Assembly (NCBI GenBank): GCA_938012815.1
Contig: CALLVV010000095.1
Span: 1-52,431, forward strand
Length of the DNA stretch: 52,431 nucleotides
Source of the DNA: an uncultured Propionibacteriaceae bacterium
GTDB lineage: Bacteria; Actinomycetota; Actinomycetes; Propionibacteriales; Propionibacteriaceae
Direction of reading: 5' to 3'
Below, in pieces: positions 16,592 to 25,475 of the stretch. Position 1 is the stretch's first letter. Every line of letters starts with the position of its first letter. The notes under the pieces are model-generated. The model did no database searches. It worked only from the letters and a program-made list of their open reading frames with translations, and was not told the origin of the DNA. The position numbers and the translations under genes are program-made.

Positions 16592-17602
16592 TTGATCACC
16601 GTAACCGACCTGCACAAGGTCTATCACCAGTCCGGACGCGAGGTGCGCGCCCTCGATGGCGTTTCCCTGACCGTCCCCAAGGGCAGCGTCCACGGCATCA
16701 TCGGCCACTCTGGGGCCGGGAAATCCACCTTGGTGCGTTGTCTGGCCATGCTGGACCGTCCCACCTCGGGAAGCATTGAGATCGGCGGCGTGGAACTGAC
16801 CAAGGTCCACTCAACCGCGCTGCGCAACGCCCGTCGGCGCCTGGGGTTGGTGTTCCAGCACGCGAACCTGTTCGACTCCCGCACGGTGTGGCGCAACGTC
16901 ACCTACCCTCTGGAGATCCAGGGACGCCGGGCCTCCGCCCGGGAGCGCGCCCTCGACCTCCTGGAACTCGTCGGGCTGGCGGACGCGGCGAACGCCTACC
17001 CGGCGCAACTGTCGGGTGGGCAACGGCAGCGGGTCGGCATTGCGCGGGCGTTGGCGACCAATCCCGCCGTGCTGTTGTGCGATGAACCCACCTCCGCCCT
17101 CGACCCCCGCACCACTGACGAGATCCTCGACCTGATCCTCGACCTGCGCTCCCAGCTCGATTTGGCCGTTCTGGTGATCACCCACGAGATGCACGTGGTC
17201 AAACGCATCTGCGATTCCGTGTCACTGCTGGAGGCGGGGCGGGTCGTCGAATCCGGTCCGCTCACCGAGGTGATCCGCACCCTCGACGGGTCGCTGTCGC
17301 AGACGCTGCTGGGAATCCCACCCCACGACCCCGATGTCGAGAACGGCGGACGGCTCATCGACGTGCTCGCATCCGGCAGCACCGCCGACCGTCCCGTGGT
17401 CGCGCTCACATCGCAGCACTTCGGGGTGACGATTCCGATCGTCGCGGGCAGCGTCGAGCACCTGTCCGGGATCACCTTCAGTCATCTGAGACTCCGGGTG
17501 CCGGACGGAACCGACCCTGATGCAGTGGTGGGATACCTGCGCCAGCTCGGCGCCGATGCCAAACGCACCCCCGCCTCCGAACTGAACGGAGCCAACCGAT
17601 GA
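16592..17602 (+). CDS. metN: Methionine ABC transporter, ATP-binding protein
   Basis: 336 residues from TTG 16592, chosen because AGGAGG ends about 6 nt upstream; an in-frame GTG at 16550 has no site. It energises uptake of methionine by the MetNIQ complex. Walker A GHSGAGKST, signature LSGGQRQRVGIARAL, Walker B VLLCDEPTSALD and H-loop VITHEMHVV are all intact. The C-terminal ~75 residues form the regulatory NIL (ACT-like) domain (FGVTIPIVAGSVEHLSGITF), which in E. coli gives trans-inhibition by internal methionine. Its stop overlaps the metI start (ATGA). Confidence 0.95.
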   Translation: MITVTDLHKVYHQSGREVRALDGVSLTVPKGSVHGIIGHSGAGKSTLVRCLAMLDRPTSGSIEIGGVELTKVHSTALRNARRRLGLVFQHANLFDSRTVWRNVTYPLEIQGRRASARERALDLLELVGLADAANAYPAQLSGGQRQRVGIARALATNPAVLLCDEPTSALDPRTTDEILDLILDLRSQLDLAVLVITHEMHVVKRICDSVSLLEAGRVVESGPLTEVIRTLDGSLSQTLLGIPPHDPDVENGGRLIDVLASGSTADRPVVALTSQHFGVTIPIVAGSVEHLSGITFSHLRLRVPDGTDPDAVVGYLRQLGADAKRTPASELNGANR

Positions 17603-18270
17603 TCCTCCTCGAACTGAGCCTCGACGACATCGTCCGGGCCCTCGTGCCCGCGATCTACGAGACCCTCATCATGGTCGGCATTTCCAGCGTTGCCACCGTT
17701 GTCCTGGGGCTGCCGCTCGGCGTGGTGCTCTTCGTCACCCAGCGTGGCGGGATCGTGGCGAACCCGGTGCTCTCGATCACCCTGTCCACCATCGCCAACA
17801 TCACCCGTTCCATTCCCTACGCCATTCTGATGCTGAGCCTCATCCCGTTCACCCGGTGGCTCACCGGATCATCGGTGGGGCCAATCGCGGCCTGCGTATC
17901 GCTGACCATAGGGGCCGTGCCGTTCTTCGCGCGGCTCGTGGAATCGGGCCTGCGCGACGTTCAACCCGGCAAGGTGGATGCTGCCCACGCCATGGGCTCC
18001 ACCCGGATGCAAACCGTCACCAAGGTGCTGCTCCCGGAAGCCGCGCCGTCGCTGATCGCCGCCGTCACCACCACGGTGGTCACCCTGGTCGGATACTCCG
18101 CCATGGCGGGGCTGATCGGCGGTGGCGGTCTCGGACGTCTCGCCTACAACTACGGCTACCAGCGTTTCGAGACATCCGTGCAGTTGATCACCATCGTGAT
18201 CCTCGTGGGAATGGTTCAGCTCATCCAGATGTTGGGAGATGTGGTGATCCGTCGTGTCGATCACCGCTGA
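17599..18270 (+). CDS. metI: Methionine ABC transporter, permease
   Basis: 223 residues with five to six membrane helices. The EAA-type coupling loop is visible as DAAHAMGSTRMQTVTKVLLPEAAPSLIAA (read in parts), followed by YSAMAGLIGGGGLGRLAYNYGYQRF, the hallmark of MetI. ATG 17599 overlaps the metN stop, so the two are coupled. Confidence 0.95.
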   Translation: MILLELSLDDIVRALVPAIYETLIMVGISSVATVVLGLPLGVVLFVTQRGGIVANPVLSITLSTIANITRSIPYAILMLSLIPFTRWLTGSSVGPIAACVSLTIGAVPFFARLVESGLRDVQPGKVDAAHAMGSTRMQTVTKVLLPEAAPSLIAAVTTTVVTLVGYSAMAGLIGGGGLGRLAYNYGYQRFETSVQLITIVILVGMVQLIQMLGDVVIRRVDHR

Positions 18271-18336
18271 GGAGGAACCGACGCGACAAAACAACGGCGG
18301 CCAACTCGTGGTTGGCCCGGAAAGGACGCAGTCACT

Positions 18337-19134
18337 ATGCGCAAATACCTGTCCCTGCTGGCGGCCTTGTTGGCCGCGACCCTTGTGCTGACCGCCTGCG
18401 GCGGCACCAAGACCAAGGTGAGGGTTGGGGCCAGCCCCGTGCCGCACGCCAAGATCCTCGAGTACGTCCGCGACAATCTCGCCGCGGATGCCGGGATCGA
18501 GATCGAGATCAAGGAGTTCGACGACTACGTGCTCCCGAACTCATCCCTGAACGACGGATCCCTGGACGCCAACTATTTCCAGCACCTGCCCTACCTGGAA
18601 ACCGAGATGAAGGAGAAGGGCTACAAGTTCGCCCACGGTGAGGGAATCCACATCGAACCCCTGTCCGTGTTCTCCCAGAAACACACCGACCTGTCCACGG
18701 TGCCCGACGGTGCCGTCGTAGCCATCAACAGTGACGTCACGAACCAGTACCGCGCCCTCAAACTGCTGGAGAAGGCCGGCCTGCTGAAGGGCCTCACCGA
18801 GGACTCCACCGTCCTCAACCTGACCCCCGAGCAGAATCCCCGCGGCCTCGACTTCAAGGAGAACCAGCCCGAGATCAACGTGCAGCTGCTGAGCGACTCG
18901 GGCTTCGACCTGGTCTTCGTGAACTCCAACTTCATCCTGAGCGCCAACCTGGACACCAGCAATGCGCTGCTGGTCGAGGAGGTGGAGAACAACCCCTACG
19001 CCAACATCCTCGTGTGGCGCGAGGACAACGCCAATCAGGACGTCAAGAAACTCGACGAGCTGCTGCACAGCCAGCAGGTCAAGGACTTCATCAAGCAGAC
19101 CTGGCCCAAGGGCGAGGTCCTCGCCTCCAAGTAA
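18337..19134 (+). CDS. metQ: Methionine-binding lipoprotein (MetQ/NlpA family)
   Basis: 265 residues. Lipoprotein signal peptide with lipobox LTAC, Cys21. Mature domain carries the NlpA/MetQ features VRVGASPVPHAKILEYVRD, FDDYVLPNSSLNDGSLDANYFQHLPYL and NSNFILSANLD. It delivers methionine to MetNI at the outer face of the membrane. Sixty-six nt separate it from metI and it ends before a hairpin built from the interspersed GGTTGAGCC repeat. Confidence 0.95.
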   Translation: MRKYLSLLAALLAATLVLTACGGTKTKVRVGASPVPHAKILEYVRDNLAADAGIEIEIKEFDDYVLPNSSLNDGSLDANYFQHLPYLETEMKEKGYKFAHGEGIHIEPLSVFSQKHTDLSTVPDGAVVAINSDVTNQYRALKLLEKAGLLKGLTEDSTVLNLTPEQNPRGLDFKENQPEINVQLLSDSGFDLVFVNSNFILSANLDTSNALLVEEVENNPYANILVWREDNANQDVKKLDELLHSQQVKDFIKQTWPKGEVLASK

Positions 19135-19165
19135 TCCTTCCAGGGGGATCCCAGCTCCCCCAAGT

Positions 19166-19207
19166 CGGTTGAGCCGGTCTGCTCTTCATCGCGGCCCGGC
19201 TCAACCG
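19166..19207 (+). terminator. Inverted pair of the interspersed GGTTGAGCC repeat, probable terminator of metNIQ
   Basis: CGGTTGAGCCGG (19166-19177) and CCGGCTCAACCG (19196-19207) are perfect inverse copies around an 18-nt loop, starting 31 nt after the metQ stop. The same core occurs at 26341-26477 and, in degraded form, at 48535-48590. Confidence 0.55.
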
Positions 19208-19270
19208 GCTTCACAGGGGGTAGCTCAGCCGTTCGTGGTCTGGCCGGTCTGGCCGGCGCGTCACTGTCCT

Positions 19271-19969
19271 CTAGCGGAAACGCGGCAGGCGACCGTAGAA
19301 GATTCTCTCCGGGGTCCGGTAGGTTTCCTCCAGCCTCGCCCGATGGGCCGCGAAGTATTGGAAGTACCGGGTCGTGGTGGGCAGGAACACGCACACCGCG
19401 CCCAGCAGGGCCAAACTGGCCCCGACCAGGGCCCACGGGTCGAACAGCAGAACAGCGACCCCCGTCAGAACCAGTGCCGTCACCGAGATGACCCGAGCCC
19501 AGCTCCAGCCGATCCACGCCTGATAGCCTGCGACTGCGCAGGCACCCGCGACCAGCACCAGGACGAGCGCCAGCACCCCCTCCAGGGTCAGCGACAACCA
19601 CTTGCCGGGGTCGGGAGTCAGCCACTGGATCAGGTGCGCCGATGACGAATAGGTGTCGGGATGCACCGCGAGCCACCAGTGTCTCGCATAGACCGCGGTC
19701 ACGGCGACGGCCGCCAGGCAGAACAGCACCAACCCCACCAGCACGCTCCACGGGCGGGGCGGTTCCCCCGTGCGTTTCGACAGAGGCACTTGCTGGTGCA
19801 GAACCGGCAGCGGCGGCAGCGTCGCGATCTCCTTCGGAGCGGGCGGAGCAGCGGCAACCCTGTGGGGTTGGGGGCCGTCCGCGAGTCGGCGGGGTGTCGT
19901 GGCGTCCTGGGTGGCGGGAGCCGCCGGGGGATGCGAGATGGGTGAGGGTGGTGTCGGCTGGGTGGTCAT
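19271..19969 (-). CDS. Hypothetical membrane protein, four helices
   Basis: 232 residues. A Pro-rich N-terminal tail (about 70 residues, many TPP/APA motifs) precedes four predicted membrane helices (about 77-95, 128-150, 156-178, 181-197). The short C-terminal tail has RLEETYRTPERIFYGRLPRF. I recognise no family. ATG 19969 is chosen; a GTG sits directly before it. Stop lies 9 nt before the following minus-strand... unit begins; the upstream neighbour, the M20 amidohydrolase, ends at 19981 on the same strand, so they may form one transcript. Confidence 0.7.
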   Translation of the reverse strand: MTTQPTPPSPISHPPAAPATQDATTPRRLADGPQPHRVAAAPPAPKEIATLPPLPVLHQQVPLSKRTGEPPRPWSVLVGLVLFCLAAVAVTAVYARHWWLAVHPDTYSSSAHLIQWLTPDPGKWLSLTLEGVLALVLVLVAGACAVAGYQAWIGWSWARVISVTALVLTGVAVLLFDPWALVGASLALLGAVCVFLPTTTRYFQYFAAHRARLEETYRTPERIFYGRLPRFR

Positions 19970-19980
19970 CACCGACCAGA

Positions 19981-21189
19981 CTACTGGGCGGAGGGCGCGA
20001 GGTGCCGGTGGGCCAACTCGGCCAGCAGTGCGGCACCGTCAGCGACCACCGAGTCGTCGAACCGGCAGTAGGCGGAGTGGTTCATCGGGGCGGTGGCCGG
20101 ATCCAACTCCGGCAGGCAGGCTGACAAGTCGATGAAACAGCCGGGTGCAGTCTCCAGGATGCGGGAGAAGTCCTCGGCCGCGGCCAGGGGTTCGCTCCAG
20201 CGGACGTGCCGGTGTTCGCCGAACAGCTCCTGGACCACGTCGGCGACGTGGTCGGCGGCTACCTCGTCATTGATGGTGACGGGGTACTGCTCCACCACCT
20301 CGATCTCCACCCCGACACCGTGGGCGCGGGCGATGCCCTCCAACAGCTCCGGCCACAGCTGCTTCAGGCGCGTCCGGGAGGCGTCGGAGAAGGTGCGCAT
20401 CGTGGCGTCGAAGAAGGCCTCCTCCGGGATCACGTTCGCGGCGGTGCCGGCCTGGACCCGGCCGACGCTGACCACCACCGGATCGAAGACGCTGAACCGC
20501 CTGGTCACCATGGCGTGGGTGGCGGTGATCATCTCCGCCATCGCGGGGACCGGGTCGGCGGCCAGGTGTGGGGCCGAGCCGTGCCCGCCGCGCCCGAGAA
20601 CCCGCACCTTGATCTCGTCGGTGCTGGCCATCACCGGGCCGGGCTTGGTGGAGAAGGTGCCGAGGGAATCGAGGCCCGCCCACACGTGAATGGCCCAAGC
20701 GGCCTCGGGGCGCCGGCCCGCGACGTCGAGGAGACCCTCGTTCAGCATGTGGAGGCAGCCGTTGACGCTCTCCTCGCCCGGCTGGAACTGGAAGATCACG
20801 TCCCCGGCCAGTTCGTCGCGGTGCGCGGTGAGGGCCTTCACCGCCCCCACCAGCAGCGACATGTGCAGGTCGTGGCCGCAGGCGTGCATGTTCCCGTTCG
20901 TCGAGGCGAAGGGTTCGCCCGATAGTTCTTCCACGGGCAACGCGTCCATGTCACCGCGCAGCAGCACCACGGGGCGTTCGCCCCCGCCCGGGGCGGTGCC
21001 GCGCAGCACCGCGACCACGCTGCTCAGTGACCTGCCCAGCGTGATCTCCAACGGCAATCCCTCGAGGGCCTTCAAGATCCTGGCCTGGGTCAGGGGCAGA
21101 TGAAGGCCCACCTCGGGCATCTGGTGGAGTTCGCGGCGCAGGGCCACGAGCTCGGTGTTCAACTGCTTGCAGTACTCCCGGATACTCAC
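19981..21189 (-). CDS. M20 family amidohydrolase (hippurate/IAA-amino acid hydrolase-like)
   Basis: 402 residues from GTG 21189 (VSIREYCKQLNTELVALRREL). The open frame reaches 21297, but that part would overlap the start and the promoter of the divergent gene, and family members begin near ELVALRRELHQMPEVGLHLP. Metal ligands are seen in LRGDMDALPVEE, HACGHDLHMSLLVGA and FQFQPGEE; a dimerisation/lid segment GRGGHGSAPHLAADP follows and a C-terminal His in MNHSAYCRFDDSV. Such enzymes remove acyl groups from N-acyl amino acids in the cytoplasm; substrate is unknown. Confidence 0.88.
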   Translation of the reverse strand: MSIREYCKQLNTELVALRRELHQMPEVGLHLPLTQARILKALEGLPLEITLGRSLSSVVAVLRGTAPGGGERPVVLLRGDMDALPVEELSGEPFASTNGNMHACGHDLHMSLLVGAVKALTAHRDELAGDVIFQFQPGEESVNGCLHMLNEGLLDVAGRRPEAAWAIHVWAGLDSLGTFSTKPGPVMASTDEIKVRVLGRGGHGSAPHLAADPVPAMAEMITATHAMVTRRFSVFDPVVVSVGRVQAGTAANVIPEEAFFDATMRTFSDASRTRLKQLWPELLEGIARAHGVGVEIEVVEQYPVTINDEVAADHVADVVQELFGEHRHVRWSEPLAAAEDFSRILETAPGCFIDLSACLPELDPATAPMNHSAYCRFDDSVVADGAALLAELAHRHLAPSAQ

Positions 21190-21283
21190 GGATCCCAAGT
21201 CTTCCACGATCCCGCGGATCGCCGGGAGCCGCCCGCATCGCGACTCGCCTCCGCCCAATGCCACGCAAATGCTGTGAGAAACA

Positions 21284-21289
21284 TAAAAT
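21284..21289 (+). promoter_or_regulatory. Candidate -10 element for a leaderless transcript
   Basis: TAAAAT at 21284-21289 ends 6 nt before the ATG at 21296, so transcription would start on or next to the A of the start codon. No clear -35 is seen and there is no ribosome binding site, which agrees with a leaderless mRNA. Confidence 0.4.
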
Positions 21290-21295
21290 GTCCTC

Positions 21296-21841
21296 ATGCA
21301 AGCCGTCCGTAAACCTCATCTGGTGCGCCGGCAATCAGCGCTGATGCTGAAATGCTCGGACACGGAGCCGGTGTTGCAGCCCCTGCGTGAGCGCCTCGAC
21401 CCGTCGGCCGCCGACGGGGTGTCGGCGCATCTCAACCTGCTGTACCCGTTCACCACCAACCTGTCGATGGACGACGACGACGCCCTGATCGACGTGCTGC
21501 GCGAGTTCGGGCGGTTCCACATCGATTTCACCAGCACCGCATGGTTCGGCACGGACTCGGTGTACCTCGTGCCCAGCGAGGCGACGGTGCTGACGAACCT
21601 CGTCACCCGGATCCGTGAGGTCTTCCCCGAATACCCCGCCTTCGGTGCCGTCCCTGAGCGGGCCGTCCCGCACGTCACCATCGGCAAACGCGCGCCCCTG
21701 GCCGACCTGAAGGCGGCGGAGGCCGAGGTGCTCAGCAAACTACCGATCCGCCAGGTCTGCACCACCGTCGAGCTGTGGAGCGGCCCGCCGCCCGGAACCG
21801 GTCGCTGGCAACGGCACCGCACCTACCAGCTGGGAATCTGA
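21296..21841 (+). CDS. 2'-5' RNA ligase / 2H phosphoesterase family protein
   Basis: 181 residues. The two HxTx-like motifs of the 2H superfamily are visible: HLNLLYPF (about residue 43) and HVTIGK (about residue 123). The first has Asn where Thr/Ser is usual, which may affect activity. Members act on cyclic phosphates or 2'-5' bonds in RNA or small nucleotides. It is divergent from the M20 gene; the start codons of the two longest frames would overlap at CATG, so the M20 gene must start further in. Confidence 0.78.
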   Translation: MQAVRKPHLVRRQSALMLKCSDTEPVLQPLRERLDPSAADGVSAHLNLLYPFTTNLSMDDDDALIDVLREFGRFHIDFTSTAWFGTDSVYLVPSEATVLTNLVTRIREVFPEYPAFGAVPERAVPHVTIGKRAPLADLKAAEAEVLSKLPIRQVCTTVELWSGPPPGTGRWQRHRTYQLGI

Positions 21842-22032
21842 ACCCAATCATCCCGCGCACGAATTGCGCTGCCCCGTGTGCGAATCGCCGTCCCCACCAT
21901 CACATCCGTCCCCCTCGTGCGCGAGTCGTAGGGATTCGACGGCTCGACGTCGTCACATGACGTTGAACCGGTTTTCCGCTGCGTTTCATGCACGAGAGGG
22001 ACGAGGAATCTGTGGCGTTCAGGACCTGGGTG

Positions 22033-23544
22033 TCACTTCATGGAACCGGTCTCCAGGAAACGCACGTGCCAGCTGAGGGCCGTCGCCAGGTCATGCGGGG
22101 TCTGCTGCCCGTTGGCCTTCGTCGCCGCCAGTTTCACGTACTCGCGCAGCGGTTCCTTGAAGTCCGGGTGGGCGCAGTTCTCGATGATCGCCTGGGCGCG
22201 CTGCCGCGGGGCCAGGCCACGTAGATCCGCGAGCCCCTGCTCCGTGATGATGACGTCCACGTCGTGCTCGGTGTGGTCGACGTGACTGACCATCGGGACG
22301 ATCGCGGAGATCGCGCCGCCCTTCGCCGTCGACGGGGTCACGAACGAGGAGAAGTAGCCGTTGCGGGTGAAGTCACCAGAACCACCGATGCCGTTCATCA
22401 TGCGCGACCCCATGACGTGGGTGGAGTTCACGTTGCCGTAGATGTCGGCCTCGATCATGCCGTTGCAGGCGATGACACCCATGCGGCGGATCACCTCGGG
22501 ATGGTTGGAGACGTCCATGGGGCGCAGGATGATGTGGTCGCGGTAGAACCCGGCCTTCTCGTTCATCCGCTCCGCGGCCTCCGGGGACAGCGAGAACGCG
22601 GTACCGGAGGCGACAGTGACCTTCCCGGCGTCGATCAGGTCGACCATGCCGTCCTGGATCACCTCGGTGTAGGAGGTGAGGTTCTCGAACGGACCCTCCA
22701 GCAGACCCGCGAGCACCGCGTTGGCGATGTTGCCCACACCCGACTGCAACGGCAGCAGGTTCTCGGGCAGCCGACCCTGCTTGACCTCGTTGGTCAGGAA
22801 GTCCAGGAGGTAACCCGCGATCGCCCGGGAATCGTCGTCGAGGGGCTTGAACGGGGTGTTGCGGTCCGCGGCGTTGGTCTCGACGACCGCCACCACCTTG
22901 TCGGCGTCCACCTTGAGCACCTTGTCACCGATCCGGTCGCCCGTGCTGGTGATGGGAAGCGCGCCACGATTCGGGGGCAGGACACCGATGGGGTAGTAGA
23001 CGTCGTGCATGCCGAACAGGTCCTCGGACTGCCACGAGTTGACCTCGATGATGACCTTGTCGGCCTGTTCGAGATAGGTGCGGTTCAGACCGACCGAGGA
23101 GGAGGGCACGATGTCGCCGTCCTCGGTGATCGCGGTGGCCTCGACGACGGCGAGGTGCAGCGGGCCCAGGAAGCCCTGCGACACCTGCATCCCCATGTGT
23201 GAGAGATGGATGTCGCAGTAGTTGGTGATGCCCTTGTTGATCGCGGTGCGCATCTCGGGATCGGACTGGTAGGGCGCACGGAACGCGACGCCCCCCGTGC
23301 GGGCCAGTGCGCCGTCGAGCTCAGGTGCGGTCGAGGCCCCGGTCCACATGCCGATGCGGAATTCCTCACCCTTCTCGTGCGCAGCGTCGATGCGTGCTGC
23401 GAGGGCCTTGGGGAACTCCTTGGGGTAACCGGCCCCGGTGAAGCCCGAGAAGCCGATGTTCCAGCCGTTCTCGACCAGAGCGGCCGCGTCCTCAGCGGAC
23501 ATCAATTTGGAACGGAAACCCTCGTTGTGGATCCGACCTGACAT
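22033..23544 (-). CDS. Succinyl-CoA:acetate (acetyl-CoA hydrolase/transferase) family CoA-transferase
   Basis: 503 residues from ATG 23544, with AAGGAGGG ideally placed; an in-frame ATG 21 nt upstream would overlap this site. It swaps CoA between succinate, acetate or propionate. Segments SGFTGAGYPKEFPKALA, GGVAFRAPYQSDP, QSGVGNIANAVLAGLLEGPF and the SYTEVIQDGM segment with Glu294 match the AarC/Cat1 type, where Glu294 is the catalytic residue in AarC. C-terminal segments include IGGSGDFTRNGYFSSFVTPSTAKGG (read in parts). In propionic fermenters this reaction is central to propionate release. Single-gene unit. Confidence 0.93.
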   Translation of the reverse strand: MSGRIHNEGFRSKLMSAEDAAALVENGWNIGFSGFTGAGYPKEFPKALAARIDAAHEKGEEFRIGMWTGASTAPELDGALARTGGVAFRAPYQSDPEMRTAINKGITNYCDIHLSHMGMQVSQGFLGPLHLAVVEATAITEDGDIVPSSSVGLNRTYLEQADKVIIEVNSWQSEDLFGMHDVYYPIGVLPPNRGALPITSTGDRIGDKVLKVDADKVVAVVETNAADRNTPFKPLDDDSRAIAGYLLDFLTNEVKQGRLPENLLPLQSGVGNIANAVLAGLLEGPFENLTSYTEVIQDGMVDLIDAGKVTVASGTAFSLSPEAAERMNEKAGFYRDHIILRPMDVSNHPEVIRRMGVIACNGMIEADIYGNVNSTHVMGSRMMNGIGGSGDFTRNGYFSSFVTPSTAKGGAISAIVPMVSHVDHTEHDVDVIITEQGLADLRGLAPRQRAQAIIENCAHPDFKEPLREYVKLAATKANGQQTPHDLATALSWHVRFLETGSMK

Positions 23545-23764
23545 TTTCCCTCCTTGGAAGTTCACGTGACAGCAAGACTAGTGCCCCAACTAGGTGCGGA
23601 GCACACGTGGGGCGAGATTGGTGCTGCTAGGAGGAGCGCCCGGGGCGGAGACTGGGCGGTGGTGAGTTTCTCACGCCCCGGACGCCGGGGTGGGCAATAG
23701 ACGTCTTGTCGCTGCTCTGATAGGGCCCCGCCAGGCGGACGAACGGTGCCGGTTTCGCGAAGAA

Positions 23765-24178
23765 TCAGCCGTGGGCGATCTCGCGCCCGGCGACGGGCCC
23801 CTTGAGGGTCAGGAGCACCGACCCGAGCCGCCCGATTGCCGAGCACGTCTCTGGCGCGTCCGGCAGCGATCCTTCGAGGATCTTGACGCGAATCGTCGTC
23901 TCGTCCTCCTCGACCACGGCGTCGATGCCGACGCACTTGGGGTCACCAGACAAGTAGTGGACGCGAATCTGGTTCTCGCCGACGACCTCGGCCTTGGACC
24001 AGTCCAACGGGCGTGGGTTCTTCAGGTCGGAACGGGGTACATCGTCGGGTGACGGGGCGGTGACGGTGCTCGACGGTGCGGGTGCGGACGTCGATTCGCC
24101 GTCGGCGCTCCCGCAGGCTGACGCACAGCAGGTGACGATCACCATGATTGTTTGTACAAGTGTCCGAGTGGAGGGCAT
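23765..24178 (-). CDS. Small secreted lipoprotein, unknown function
   Basis: 137 residues. Signal peptide with lipobox ASAC (Cys22), a Ser/Thr/Pro/Asp linker and an ~85-residue beta-rich domain (about 55-137) with one Cys pair (PKCVGIDAVVE, PETCSAIGR). I recognise no family. It starts 12 nt after the stop of the secreted serine protease gene, so the two exported proteins are very likely made together. Confidence 0.72.
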   Translation of the reverse strand: MPSTRTLVQTIMVIVTCCASACGSADGESTSAPAPSSTVTAPSPDDVPRSDLKNPRPLDWSKAEVVGENQIRVHYLSGDPKCVGIDAVVEEDETTIRVKILEGSLPDAPETCSAIGRLGSVLLTLKGPVAGREIAHG

Positions 24179-24190
24179 TGTCGAAGGACC

Positions 24191-25294
24191 CTAGTCGTTG
24201 TCGGCTGCCTGGTACATCTCACCGATCGCGCTCCTGAAGAATGGCCCAGCGCTGTACTCAGTCGAGTCAGTCGGACCGAAAGATGTGATGGATTTGATGA
24301 GCCCAAGCCCATTTCCATTGTCGTAGTTCATCAGCCAGGGTCCACCTGAGGAGCCGCCGCCGAAGTTGCAACCCGAAATCTGGGAGAACTTGTAGAAGCC
24401 CCAGTAAAACTGGTACCGGGTGCCAGTTGTTCCCCAACAGGCCCACATAACTTCTCCTCCGTCAAGATTCAACGGGTAACCGAAGATGTCGGCATTGAAC
24501 TCGTACTGGTCGCCACCCCAGATCAGACCGTGTCCGCCGACGGCATCAACGACCTTGGCGCCATTCTCGTTGGGGTAGGTGCTGACAAAGGCCACGTCCG
24601 AGTTGAAACCACGAGCATTTTCGCCGTAGTTGATCCAGTCCTGCATCGTTCGGGACGATCGGGCTGGGAAAGTGCCGTTTGGGTGCGTCCCCTTGTGGTA
24701 TCCGGGAATGAATACCCAGTTTTGGTGCCATGTTCCGCCAGGACCACCATGTACACAGTGACCTGCCGTGGCGACCATGGATCGCGATCCGCTGGCAACC
24801 GCAGACGCCGAGCAGTTGTAGTCCTTGCCATCGGTGGCGTTGTGGAAGAAGACCTTCCCATTGGTATGGGAGAAATTGCTGACGGCCTCGGAAGTTTCAG
24901 GTCGGGCGGGCTGCGGCTGCGTTGGGGCAGCAGGCTGGATTGTGGTCTGTGGCCCAGGGTCGGGCTGAGGCAACTGCGAAGAATCATCAGGGGCAGGGGT
25001 CTGCGGACTCGTCACATTGAGTGGAATGGCGTTGTCCAGGCGTTCCTGTGTCCAGTAGTTCCGAAGTACATCCTCGTTCGCAGCGGACAGAGATTCGACC
25101 GCCCCGGAATCTGGGTTGTACACCTGTGCGGGCGCGGAAACTGAGCTGTTGTCGGTGACTGGGTCGAGTTGGTCTGCTGAGGCCGATTGCAGCCCGATAG
25201 TTGAGGCGAGCCCAACTGGGCCCAGCAGGGCTGTTGCCAGCGCGAGGCATGTTCGTCGGAATCTGGTATTACGAGATCTTGTGTGTGCTTCCAT
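24191..25294 (-). CDS. Secreted trypsin-like (S1) serine protease
   Basis: 367 residues. Sec signal peptide (about 1-40, ends QSASA), a ~95-residue Pro/Gln-rich pro-region and an S1 domain from about 140. The triad is His179 (TAGHC), Asp233 (NSDVAF) and Ser316 (GGSSGGPW). A Cys pair CSASAV...AGHC frames the His. The length and the early pro-region resemble secreted V8/glutamyl-endopeptidase-like proteases of Actinobacteria. The upstream promoter places +1 at the start codon. Base composition is lower in GC than the neighbours (many AAT, GGA, TTC codons), which hints at acquisition. Confidence 0.9.
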   Translation of the reverse strand: MEAHTRSRNTRFRRTCLALATALLGPVGLASTIGLQSASADQLDPVTDNSSVSAPAQVYNPDSGAVESLSAANEDVLRNYWTQERLDNAIPLNVTSPQTPAPDDSSQLPQPDPGPQTTIQPAAPTQPQPARPETSEAVSNFSHTNGKVFFHNATDGKDYNCSASAVASGSRSMVATAGHCVHGGPGGTWHQNWVFIPGYHKGTHPNGTFPARSSRTMQDWINYGENARGFNSDVAFVSTYPNENGAKVVDAVGGHGLIWGGDQYEFNADIFGYPLNLDGGEVMWACWGTTGTRYQFYWGFYKFSQISGCNFGGGSSGGPWLMNYDNGNGLGLIKSITSFGPTDSTEYSAGPFFRSAIGEMYQAADND

Positions 25295-25300
25295 GTAGCG

Positions 25301-25329
25301 ATGCTACGTGGGGTAGGACGAGGCGTCAA
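25301..25329 (-). promoter_or_regulatory. Promoter for a leaderless serine protease transcript
   Basis: On the minus strand TTGACG (25324-25329), 17 nt, TAGCAT (25301-25306), then six bases CGCTAC, then ATG. Transcription would start at the ATG itself. TAGCATCGCTAC also contains GTAGC-GCTAC inverse arms that could bind a regulator. Confidence 0.65.
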
Positions 25330-25475
25330 TGGTGATTTAACCTATTGGAGTATTCCGTTCGGCAACAATTTAGTCGGACTAGGAGGTTTGTTGTCGCCAT
25401 CGTCGAGAGCGGACCTCGACTTGACCAAACGGCTTCCCCGGAAGATGACTCAGGGTCGTGTGGACACCACCGAAT

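Noticed and set aside
19035..20036. Minus-strand frame of 333 codons over metQ end and membrane gene
   Set aside because: Low-complexity Arg/Gly/Pro translation, shadows the four-helix membrane protein in another frame.
22264..23202. Plus-strand frame antisense to the CoA-transferase
   Set aside because: Val/Asp/His-rich translation typical of the antisense of a GC-rich gene; no start signal.
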